A stretch of 64,000 bases of DNA from Helianthus annuus. Lineage: Eukaryota; Streptophyta; Magnoliopsida; Asterales; Asteraceae. The notes under the pieces are model-generated. The model saw only the letters and a list, made by a program, of their open reading frames with translations, did no database searches and was not told the origin of the DNA. The stretch lies in assembly GCF_002127325.2 (NCBI RefSeq), contig NC_035449.2, forward strand, positions 144,250,946 through 144,314,945, written 5' to 3'. This document shows positions 43,903-54,841 of this stretch, piece by piece (position 1 is the stretch's first letter; each line of letters starts with the position of its first letter). A program made the translations under genes and the position numbers.

Positions 43903-44635
43903 ATGAGTGAGCTATCCGAGGCGTTTCAGAACCTCAACCTCTATCCTGTGCCAATTGAAGTCTCCCACAACTTCACTGGTTACATTGCTGACATAGAGGA
44001 ACCTCTGGAATTCCAAGCTCCACCGCTGGGAAAAAGCAAAACCTAAAAAGAGGAGAAGATATGTAGGATGGCGAAAGGTGCGCAGAAGGAAACCTAGGAG
44101 ACTCCCTAAAATAGAAAATCCTGTAAGTGTGAGCAAGGGAAAGGAAATAGAAACCGGAGAAAATTCCAAACCAGCAGGGACAGAAATAGGGATAGACCTA
44201 AAGCAAAAGGGAATAGAGATCGGAGAAAGCTCTAAACAGCCTGAGGAAATCACATTCCAGGACGAAATAGACCGTCTACTGGATAATTGTGATATACTAG
44301 AGCCTATCAACGATAATCTCTTCTCTTACCCCGTTACAGCCCAATTCCCAATAAACCTAGAACCAGCTATTCCAGACCCACTAGTTCACACCCGACCATT
44401 AGGCCAAATGGAGGAATGGTGGACCAATGACTGGCAATTCCAAAATATAGTCAATAGTCCCTATAGTTTTCTCCCATAATTTGATCCAGAACCTATCCCT
44501 AATCCGCCAATGAGCTATGAAAATTTAGCTGAACTACGTCAGTTTGGTGAAGAACTGATAGGCACCGGGAATAGGATCCGGGAAATGGGGGAGCAGATCT
44601 CTTGGAAGTACGACGAGAGGGAGCGTCGTTACTGA
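43903..44635 (+). pseudogene. Second accessory ORF upstream of gag, decayed
   Basis: ATG 43903 (MSELSEAFQNLNLYP) lies just after ATGCTACACAG. A frameshift near 44040 leads into a Lys/Arg block (RRRYVGWRKVRRRKPRR), then an acidic/Ile-rich part (FQDEIDRLLDNCDILEPINDN). A TAA at 44477 precedes a helical tail (LRQFGEELIGTGNRIREMGE) ending at TGA 44633. Length would be about 244 residues. The position and the order (acidic middle, helical end) recall the 529-codon accessory ORF at 14993-16579, but I see no clear sequence identity. Confidence 0.5.
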
Positions 44636-44904
44636 AACTGCCAGTGAACCAAAAGATAGGAGGGGTTTGGAGAAGTTTGTTTGTATTATGACTAATATAG
44701 TAAAACTGACTCTGTAAAATGGGCAATAAAACAATGTAAGATAAACAGTGTGTATGGAAGCAGGTATAATATATAAAACAAAACAGAAGTCGAGGTATCG
44801 ACAATTTTGGCTATGCTTGCATGTTATACTGATCTATGTGTTTATCTGTGATTTTGTTATCTATAATTAAACACTAATAATTTCTATTTAATATTAATTA
44901 GCAG

Positions 44905-47900
44905 ATGGAAAATGCTAATAGTGAACCAATTAATGAAGTAAATCAGTCTGAGCAAAATCAGGAAGATCAATATATAACTAGACAAGATATTGAGCACTTT
45001 ATTGCTCAAGGGATAGCCAATGCTATTCCAGAAATTGTGGCTGCTGTTCAAAAACCTGCCGAACCACAACAATTAATTCCTAGTAAACGTACTCCGGAAG
45101 ATAACGGCAGTAACAGCATAAATGGAGGCGGCAATCATGATGATCATGATCCGCAAAAGGCCCCACTCACAAAAAGAATGAAAGCTGCAACACCTGGTTG
45201 CACTTACAAAGAATTTCTTGCCTGTAAACCCGCAGAATTTGCAGGTAATGAAGGGGCAACTGCAACACTGCGTTGGTTAGAGAAAACCGAAGCAGTAATT
45301 GCAATAAGTAAATGTGCTGAAGAAGATCAAGTGATGTATGCGTCAAACTTGTTTAAAGAAGGGGCGCTAGAATGGTGGAACACGATGCTACAAGCAAAAG
45401 GAAGAAGGGTGGCCTATGCAATGAATTGGGAAGAATTTAAAAGTCTTGTAGAAAGAAAATTCTGTCCCGAATACGAAAAGGAACAAATGGCCAACAAGTT
45501 CCTGAACCATCGTATGATAGGAGTAGATTGTCGAGGATATACTTCGACATTCTTCGAATATGCGAGAGTGGTGCCTTCCCTGGCTTCGCCAGAACCGGTA
45601 CTCATTTCCCGTTATATTTGGGGATTAATCGGAGAAATCCGTAACATCGTGAAAGCTGCGAGACCACGCACGATTGACGATGCTGTGGAATTAGCTAATA
45701 CCTTAACCGATGAACTAGTCCGCACCAGAGAAGAAGATCGCAAGAAGGAATTGGCTCAGAAGATTACCCAAGGATTTCGTGTGGGTAATAATAGCAATAA
45801 ATTCAAGAAAAGAGGAACCGGGCAATACTTGTCACCTCCTTTCTGCAGAAATTGCAAAAAGAAACACTATGGACAGTGCAATATATTTTGCAACTTCTGC
45901 AAGGTGAAAGGACATCGGGAAGAAGACTGCAGAAGGAAAACAAGAATCTGTTATAACTGTGGAGAAATAGGGCATATCAAACCTGAATGTCCTAAGTTAG
46001 CCCAACCAGCAGACAATAAAGCTAAAACGGCTGACGAAATAACCAAAAAGAATGCTCGCGCATTCCAGCTGACCACTCAAGAAGCCGAACTCATCCCAGA
46101 CGTGATAGCGGGTACATTCTTAGTGCATAACGTCTATGCAAAAGTATTATTTGACTCTGGTGCAAACCAAAGTTTTATTAATACTTCATTCTGCCAAGCT
46201 CTTAACTTACCTCTAACTACCCTTAGGCAGATCTTTACTGTTGAAACGGCAGATGGAAATTCTGTCAACATAGACAAGGTTTTACAAGAAGGAAAGATAG
46301 AATTGTTAGGTCATAAGTTTTCTGCAAACCTATTACCTATGAAATTAGCCAGATTCGATGTAGTGTTAGGAATGGATTGGTTAGTAGCCAACCATGCTCG
46401 AATCCTTTGTGATAAGAATTCCGTAGAAATCCGTACCCCCACAGGAGAAGTAATTCTAATTACAGGAGATAGACCTCGAAAGCCACTGAAATTTATTTCA
46501 GTAATGAAATTGGCTAGTTATTCAAGGAAACAAGAAATGGTGTATATGATTTCTGTAATCATTAACACTAAAAGTAAGGAACTCCAGGACATCCCTATAG
46601 TTTCAGAATACCCAGATATCTTTCCAGAAGAATTACCTGGGTTACCACCGGATAGGGAAGTAGAGTTTAGAATTCATCTAATTCCAGGTACTACACCAAT
46701 AGCTAAAGCACCTTATCGATTAGCACCTACTGAAATGCTAGAATTGAAAAAGCAATTAGATGAATTACTAAGCAAAGGATTTATACAACCTAGTTTATCC
46801 CCTTGGGGTGCACCAGTGTTGTTTGTGAAAAAGAAAGACGGATCGATGAGAATGTGTATCGATTATAGGGAATTGAATAAGGCTACAATTAAGAATCGAT
46901 ACCCACTACCTAGGATTGATGATCTTTTTGATCAATTACAAGGAGCTAGGTATTTCTCTAAGATAGACTTAAGATCCGGATATCACCAGCTGAAAGTACA
47001 AGAGGAGGACATACCTAAAACTGCTTTCAGAACCAGGTATGGCCATTATGAGTTTACAGTCATGCCCTTCGGATTAACAAATGCTCCAGCCACATTTATG
47101 GACATGATGAATAGGATCTGTAAACCCTACTTGGATAAATTGTGATCGTTTTCATTGACGATATACTTATTTATTCCAAAAGTCAGAAAGAACATGGTGA
47201 GCACTTGCATGCACTCTTAACCTTGTTAAGAAAGTAAAAGCTTTATGCCAAATTCTCGAAGTGTGAATTCTGGCTACAAGAAGTGCAATTTTTAGGTCAT
47301 ATGGTGAATCGCGAAGGAATTCACGTAGATCCTGCTAAAATAAAAGCAATCACAAATTGGAAAGCTCCACGATCGACTATGGAAGTTTGAAGTTTTCTAG
47401 GCTTAGCGGGATACTATAGACGATTTATTAAAGATTTCTCTAAAATAGTTGTACCTTTAACTAAGCTAACCTGTAAAGCCGTTAAGTTTGAATGGGGATC
47501 TAGACAAGAGGAAGCTTTTAAGATTCTAAAACACCAATTGACAAATGCTCCAATTTTAGCTTTACCCGAAGGAACAGAAGACTTTGAAGTCTACTGTGAT
47601 GCTTCAAAATTAGGATATGGATGTGTGTTGATGCAACGCAAAAAGGTAATTGCGTATGCCTCTAGGCAATTGAAAAAGCACGAAGAAAATTACACGACTC
47701 ATGACCTAGAATTAGGAGCCATAATTTTTGCCCTTAAAATTTGGAGACATTATCTGTATGGAAGTAAGTTTACTATCTATACGGATCATAAGAGTTTAAG
47801 GTACATATTTGGGCAAAAAGAGTTAAATATGAGACAAAGAAGGTGGATGGAAATCCTAAGTGATTACGACTGTGATATTCAATATCAAGAAGGAAAAGCG

Positions 47901-49406
47901 AACGTAGTCGCAGACGCCTTAAGTCGTAAGTATCATGAAAAGCAAAAGCGAGTCCGTGCTCTTAGATTAAATCTACAATTAGATTTAATGGAACAATTGA
48001 AAAAAATTCAGGAAACGGCAATCAAGGACGATGCCGAAGGAATGAAAGGTTACCTAAAGGAACTAGAACAAGGAAAGGATGGAATTTAGAGATTCCACAA
48101 GAAACGAATTTGGGTACCTAAACAAGGAGAATTAAGAAATAAGATTTTAGAAGAATCTCATAAATCAAGGTATACTGTACATCCAGGAAATAATAAGATG
48201 TACCAAGATTTAAGAAATAATTTTTGGTGGATAGGAATGAAAAAGGATATAGCCGAATACGTATCTAAATGTTTAACCTGTTCACAAGTTAAAGCCGAAC
48301 ATCAGAAACCTTCAGGACTACTACAACAGCTAGAAATGCCTGTATGGAAATGGGAACTCCTAACAATGGACTTTGTTACTAAGTTACCCAAAACCAGAAA
48401 AGGTAATGATGCTATTTGGGTAATTGTGGATCGATTAACCAAATCAGCTCATTTTCTACCAATGAAGGAAACCTTTAGCATGGAAAGGTTAGCCAAGTTG
48501 TATATAGATGAAGTAGTATCCTTACATGGAGTCCCACTCTCCATTGTATCGGATAGAGATAGTCGTTTCACTTCCCGTTTCTGGACAAGTTTCCAAGAGG
48601 CAATGGGAACTCGACTTAATTTAAGTACCGCATATCATCCTCAAACGGATGCACAAAGTGAAAGGACAATACAAACCCTGGAAGACATGCTCCGAGCATG
48701 TGTAATTGACTTTGGTGGTAATTGGGATAGCCATTTACCATTAATTGAATTCTCCTATAACAATAGTTATCATTCGAGCATCGAAGCTGCTCCATTCGAA
48801 GCACTGTATGGACGCAAGTGCAGAACTCCCGTTTGTTGGGCAGAAATAGGAGAAAGTCAATTATCAGGACCAGAGATTGTGCAAGAAACCACTGACAAAA
48901 TAACACAAATCAAGGAAAGATTAAAGACAGCCAGAGATCGCCAGAAAAGCTATGCGGACAATCGCCGCAAGCCGTTAGAATTTCAAGTCGGAGACAAAGT
49001 ACTTTTGAAAGTATCTCCTTGGAAAGGAGTAGTACGATTTGGTAAGAAAGGAAAACTGAGTCCAAGATATGTTGGACCATTTTCCGTGATCCAACGAATC
49101 GGACCAGTAGCTTATCGATTACAACTACCAGAAGAGTTAGCTGGAGTACATGATGTATTTCATGTATCCAATCTCAAGAAATGGCTATCAGACGAATCCC
49201 TGGTAGTACCTCTTCAAGATATAGAGGTAAATGAAAAGCTGAAATTCGTAGAGAAACCCCTACAAATAGAAGACCGGAAGATCAAGTTTCTCAAACACAA
49301 ACGACTAGTGCTAGTAAAAGTCAAATGGGAATCCAAAAGAGGACCATAATACACTTGGGAACTGGAATCAAAGATGAAGCGAAAGTACCCTCATCTATTT
49401 CAGTAA
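44905..49406 (+). pseudogene. gag-pol: Gag-pol of the plus-strand Tekay-like element, disabled
   Basis: ATG 44905 follows TTAATTAGCAG directly. The first 746 codons are open: Gag ([18 protein letters not shown], about 95), two Cys-rich knuckles (about 312-365, including [14 protein letters not shown]), protease DSGANQSF at 417, and RT with [21 protein letters not shown] one-base loss just before 47143 brings TGA right ahead of the FIDD active site. Further breaks are TAA 47235-47237, TGA 47388-47390, TAG 48087-48089 and TAA 49347-49349 (inside the chromodomain-like tail, KRGP/YTWE). RNase H (47538-48089) and integrase (48198-49349; [22 protein letters not shown]) are otherwise well preserved. 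The protein terminus is at 49404-49406. It could still supply Gag and protease but not RT. Confidence 0.93.
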
Positions 49407-49430
49407 ATCTCGAGGACGAGATTTTTCTCA

Positions 49431-49442
49431 AGGTGGGGAGGA
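49431..49442 (+). other. Polypurine tract
   Basis: AGGTGGGGAGGA immediately before the LTR TGTAAC. Confidence 0.85.
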
Positions 49443-50877
49443 TGTAACAACTGCCACTAAAATCAATAATTAGGATGATAATTAGTCAATAAGAAAACCC
49501 TTTGAGAAACCCAAGCAATTCTACACTAACCCTAAAATTTTCATAACAATCGGAATCAGGATCCGAACCCCTAAAACTCAAGGGGGTTAAACCCTAAGTG
49601 ATAATTATCTAAATTAAACGCTGTCAAATAGAATTTTACGAATCCAACGACTCAGCAAGGCTATGCAAGTGACGGGGCTACCCTAGGGTAGATGGACACC
49701 CGCCGCGACACGCGACAGGATTGCTGTCCTCTGTCGCGACTCGCCTGGGGGACCAAATTTCAGTATAAATAGGGGGCTTTGGCACTTGCAGTTTGCTGTT
49801 CGTTCGACGTAAAAATTCGAAAGATACGTTGAGTTATACACTGTTTAATACAAAACACACACGAATCACGAGGTGCTGCCGCAATCAGGGTAATAACTCG
49901 ATCGCTATTACGATTCAACGTCCGATCGATTATAACTATCCAACGATTGTCCGAGTGCTGCTCAAATTGAGCTTGTACTTTGTTATTCATTGTGATTTCA
50001 ACTTGAATGTTTGAGTGCTGTTTGAATTCGGACTATGCTCTGTCATTCGTTGTGAATCCATTGGATTGTTAAGTATCGCACTTGATAATAGTTGTGAGGG
50101 TTTAATCTCGTGAATTGACGTAACTGCTGAATTAGTTACTAATCCCGTTTGTGTGTGCATTGTTATTTAATTTAGGTTAGAAGGCTAATCAGTAAAGCTT
50201 ATACTCTGCTCGTAAATCTGCAATGTGAGTCATTCTCTTTTTATCAACTGTTTTACAAAACTCCAAGTTATTTTCAAAGTTATATTTACAGGGATTAAGT
50301 CTATGTAATCACCAAAGTACAGCCGGTATGTGGGGTTTTGTATACATTACTTGATAACCGTCACTATTGGACAACGAGTTAGCCAATGAGTGATATGACC
50401 ATAGTCACAGACACCATCGGGCAAAGAGGCTACCGATGGATGTTCGAGTGACAAGTACTGTGGGTAGTTGGTTGATAATCAGAAACATTGTAATCGCTCT
50501 TGATACTGTAATTTATAACAAATGTGTCGTTTTAGTAAAATGAATGATTCACTCAGTATTTCCCCGCTGACAAAACCTTTTTCAAACATGTTTCAGGTGA
50601 TCTGGTATGAGCAAAGAAAAGTGTCGTGGAGCACTCCCAGCTTAGAAAAGTGGCTCAATGTAAATAAATAAATGAACATGTTTTAAAAATAAAGATTTCC
50701 TTGAGAAATCACCTTATTGTAAATTTCGGGAATTTATCCCTAAGTTATGAAACGAGCAGTTTACATTATTGAAAGATCTTGTTTTTAAAAGACTTCCGCT
50801 GTCGCTTAAATTAAATACCACGAGATTCCTGTCCCGCGGCTCCTGAAACGGGTCAAACCGGGTCGGGGGCCGTGACA
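49443..50877 (+). repeat. 3' LTR of the plus-strand Tekay-like element
   Basis: Close copy of 41859-43296 with a few substitutions and short indels. Followed by CCGTG (50878-50882). Confidence 0.93.
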
Positions 50878-50932
50878 CCGTGTCCGGTCACTATTTCATC
50901 AAATAAACTATTTTTTAGTTTATTTTTGTAGA

Positions 50933-51403
50933 ATGTCGAGTGAAAACAGCGAAACATCTTCCGTGCATTCATCAAACAGCCGCAGAGGAAGGAGGCCCTC
51001 CGTTGAAGCTACGCTTGTGCGCTATGTGATAGCATTAAGGGAGGCTCTCGACAAAATGACGTCAGTAGAGGAGGTCCTAATCGACCGTATTAACGATCTT
51101 ACGGTGGGACTCGAAAGCAGCTTCCAAGAAATTAACCTCTTGCACCAGAGGTTAAATATTCTTGTAGCACACCCGATGGAACCAGTCCTCCCACAAATTG
51201 GAACCTGGCACTCGGAATTAACAACCCTACCGGCTGGGAAGACTTTCCAGTGGAACCTCCCGTGGAGCACCAACAAGAGATCCCGGTGGAGATCGAAACT
51301 CCTCAAACTAATGCCAATGAGCCCTCTTTTCTCCTTCCAAGGGAGGTGGAGGAGTGGCTCGCCGACATGTAAGGGAAGCCGCACCCGGAAGAAGGAGTTC
51401 TAA
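50933..51403 (+). pseudogene. Second small protein of the Athila-like element, second copy (frameshifted)
   Basis: ATG 50933 (MSSENSETSSVHSSNSRRGRR) gives the full N-terminus that the first copy lost. It shares MTSVEEVLIDRINDL and the coiled stretch with 36451-36771. A 4-base deletion near 51195 (ACAAATTGG against ACAACAGGATTGG) shifts the frame, so the acidic C-terminus seen in the first copy is replaced by an unrelated basic tail. The ORF is inactivated or altered. No known domain. Confidence 0.6.
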
Positions 51404-53141
51404 AAGGCCTTGTCTAACCAAGATTAGTAGCTTCTTGGAAATTTTGCTAATTAAAATAAAATATAGGCTAGGACTCCATGGTTTAATATTTCTTTGTTTT
51501 CATATCTAGTTTAATATAGGACTATGTAAGATCTCTCTATGATTACAATGGAATGATGGTTTTTAAAGGTTGAATGGTTCATAATAAAACACACTCATGA
51601 TGGTAAGGGATGAAAAGAGGAACGAGAAAAATGACCCCATGCACAAGAACAAGGCAACCCGACATCAATTTCTCCATTACATAAGGTTCAACACGGGCCG
51701 TGTCCAACCAACACGGCCCTGTGCTGAACCCCCTGCAGAAAAATGCCCAGTTCAGGTAACTGGACACGGGCCGTGTTCACCAGATACGCCCCCGTGTCCA
51801 GGCTTCTGTTTCTTTTCTTTAATTTTCGTTACTGGCACCTGAACACGGGGCCGTGTCCAGACTACCAGTAACATAAATTTTTGCTTTTAACACCATATTA
51901 CACATCTGATCAACCTAAAAATTTATTTTTGGGGCACATTGAGGACAATGTGTAATTTAAGTGTGGGGGGGGGGGGGAGCTAAAACCTTGAAATTTTGCA
52001 AGTCCTAATAACAAGCCTTACACAAAACTCTAATGGAACCGCTAAACATCTCAAATTTTTTTCAAAAATTTTCATTTTTTTACTTGTCTAAAGTTAAGTT
52101 AGGAATCCTAAGATTAATAAGGTTATATTTTTACAAATTTACAACCGAGAGCGTCGTGATAACAAGAACCAACATAAGAAAATTATGAAAAGGCATGACA
52201 AGCTTAGTTAAAATTTGATTATATATACTTGATCACATAAAAAAACCCATTCCCACAAAAAGTGAGTTTTGAGCCTTTATTGAGCATACAAATTTACACC
52301 TTTAGACTAAATGCTCATTTTTCGTTTCTTGTGTGAATAGCCGCTTGGTTCTTACGACTCTAGAACTTGCCACGACGATTCATTCCCGGTCCTTACCAAC
52401 TTAAACCCAAGTAAGTAAATGATGGAGGCATTAGGACTAGCCATTTTTCTTTCTACACCATTATTTTTCAATTTTTTTTTACCACCTACCCAAAATCCCC
52501 CTAGTTAACCCCTTTGAGCCTAAACCTTTCATTTCTTTACCCTAAAACCCTTTTACCCACCAAAAACCCTTTTTATTTTTACCCTTTATTTTAGTAACAA
52601 GCTCGGTTTTTCGTGTGACAAAAAAAAATGAATGATGAAGTTAGAAATAAACAAACAAAGCTCTTAAAACAAAAAGCTTGTTTGGAGAAATACTTCAAAA
52701 TAAAAAGCCACTAAAACAAAGTGTTTTACAAAAAAGTCCTCTTGATATTTACAAAGGTAACAAGTTAAAAAGGAGGAGGATTGATTGCTTGGCAAGCTTA
52801 TGGTAGGAATAAGTTCCATGCCGCTCTCGAGTGATTCACTAAAATACACCTTCGGCCGAGTGTGAGTGATTTCTCCCGTGAGGTATGTGAACTTGTATAT
52901 AAATGGAATTTTAAAAAAGGCATGTTATGCCCAAATAAGTAATTTCTCCTATGAAACGTTCTAAACAAATCATAACGAATAGGATTGTAAAAAAATAAAA
53001 ATAAAACCCAAAAAGATCTTGGATTCTCAACACTCTATGACAAGCCAAAACCTTCTCTTCTACCTATTCCATTTGGGAGTGTAAGCCACATATTAAAGAG
53101 TTTTGCTTGAGGACAAGCAAAAGTTCAAGTGTGGGGGTATT
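51404..53141 (+). other. Noncoding 3' internal region, second copy
   Basis: Counterpart of 36772-38633, with the same CACG-type motifs (51690-51855), the GAGGACAA...AAGTGTGGGGG blocks at about 51939-51972 and 53110-53138, and A/T-rich sequence. It lacks about 75 bp that the first copy has near 38150-38225. The poly-G in the first block is longer here (GTGTGGGGGGGGGGGG). Confidence 0.75.
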
Positions 53142-54836
53142 TGATGTGTGTAAAATGCAACATATAAATTACATCAAATGAGGCATAAAACTAACCCTTT
53201 TTAAGTACTAATGTTGGAAAAAGAGTGGTTTTGTCTTCCTTTTGTATTTTCAGGATTAAATGAGCTCAAATTCACAAAAGAAGCAAAAAGACAACTAAAT
53301 CTAACATATATACAAGAAAAGGAACATAAGTGGACTGCCCGACCCCTCAACGGCATCCTCCCAAGCAAAATAGAGAAGGCAGAAGACTGAACACGCCACG
53401 TGCTCAGCCAGCACGGGGCCGTGCCCAAGAAGCAGCAGAAAAGACAAACCTATAGAAGCTTCTATTGCCCACCACGGGGCCGTGTCCAGTGAACACGGGG
53501 GCGTGGCGAAAGTACAGCAGGCGCATTAATTGTAATTGCGAATTACAATTAATGAAGAGAGAGTGTGTCAGACAGGCACGGGGGCGTGTCCAGCGGACAC
53601 GGGGCCGTGCCCAGCCTTCTGTTCAGCCTATAAATATGAGTGCTTGGTTTCATTTCAACTCATCCCTTAGCACACCACCTCTCTCACACTTCATCCACCA
53701 CCCACCACCATCACAACACCATCATCCACCACCATCATCCATTGTCCATCATAGAGTGTGTGAGTCGTCTCGGGATCCAAGATTGATCGTAAGAGTTCTT
53801 GACAATCAAGGCCATGTTTGCCTAAGTCTCTTACATCACTTGGTGAAGACAAGTGTTTAGTATAATACTTTTTATTTTTAATCTTTTGCACTTTTTATTT
53901 GGTTTTGTATTAATGACTTTAATAACTAGTTACTTATGTTGAAGGTGATCTTTCCTTATCGTTTGTCCGTGGTGTCTTGGCATTATTTTACTGTCTATAT
54001 AAAATAAAAATTTTCACCATTCATATCTTCACGGTCTATATGGAGGTATGTTGGCTACCTGGTCGGGGGTTAAGGGAACGGTTTGGTAAGGGTCTTGCCC
54101 TTGTTCAGCGTTTAGAGGTCCTGCAAGGGACCTGGGTCAAATTTAGTAGGATCTCCTTCAATACCCATAGGTATTGGATGGCGGGGATCCAAAGTCTTTG
54201 ACCCCCTCATAAGTTAACTACTATTAATACTATAACCCGGCTATTTAGGACTGTATCCCTGCTGACCCAGACTACTTAGTCGAGGGTAACGTCACTGCCA
54301 AAAGCGGGGCCTGCCATAATTTGCATTAATAACTTAATTCATTATCTTCCAATAATCCAACCCTTTAGGATTGTATCCTTGCTGACTCAAACTACTGGGT
54401 TGAGGGTAACGTCGCCTTCAAAAGAGGGGCCTACTACAAGAACTAAGATAATCTCTTAAACAAGTGCAAAAGTGCGAAAATAATCAAAGGTTATACTAAT
54501 ACACGAGTCGGATCCAAGTGATTCATCTTGTCTATCTGTTTTTATTTTTATTTTATTTTTCAGCATTTAGTTTGTTTTTATTTTCTTAGTTTAAAAAAAC
54601 CTTTTCTAACTTTTTGATTTGATTAGACGTTGAGGATAAACCGGTACTAAAAGCTCTTGTGTCCTTGGACGACCTCGGTATCTTACCAACACTATACTAC
54701 GTCCACGATGGGTGCACTTGCCCATATGTGTGTTTAGTGTTAGTAAGTATCGTGTTTTATAAATTTAAAACTTTGGCTAAAAGTGTAAAAAGGGCTTAAA
54801 TATACATCTAAATTATATTACACTACACGCACATCA
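53142..54836 (+). repeat. 3' LTR of the Athila-like element
   Basis: A 1695-bp copy of 38634-40326, TGATGTG...CACATCA, with CACGGGGCCGTG at 53412, 53473 and 53598. Followed by GCAAC. Confidence 0.93.
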
Positions 54837-54841
54837 GCAAC

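Larger units (their letters stand above)
41859..50877 (+). mobile_element. Tekay-like chromovirus with broken pol, plus strand
   Basis: LTRs at 41859-43296 and 49443-50877 (1438 and 1435 bp) with TG...CA ends and a perfect CCGTG duplication (41854-41858 and 50878-50882). tRNA-Met PBS, accessory ORFs upstream of gag, gag-pol in one ancestral frame, and a polypurine tract. One frameshift and at least four premature stops disable pol, yet the LTRs remain very similar. It is the innermost (youngest) layer of the nest. Confidence 0.92.
35997..54836 (+). mobile_element. Non-autonomous Athila-like element with three LTRs, plus strand
   Basis: A GCAAC duplication flanks it (35992-35996 and 54837-54841). 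The order is truncated LTR (35997-36437), internal part (36438-38633), full LTR (38634-40326), PBS, internal part with a Tekay-like insertion (40327-53141), full LTR (53142-54836). A tRNA-Asp-type PBS and the TTAAGTGTGGGGG purine blocks are Athila/Tat traits. Only two small proteins are encoded and there is no protease, RT or integrase. The shared middle LTR suggests a tandem array made by recombination between copies, after which the first unit lost its 5' internal part. CACG-N4-CGTG motifs occur throughout. Confidence 0.82.
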
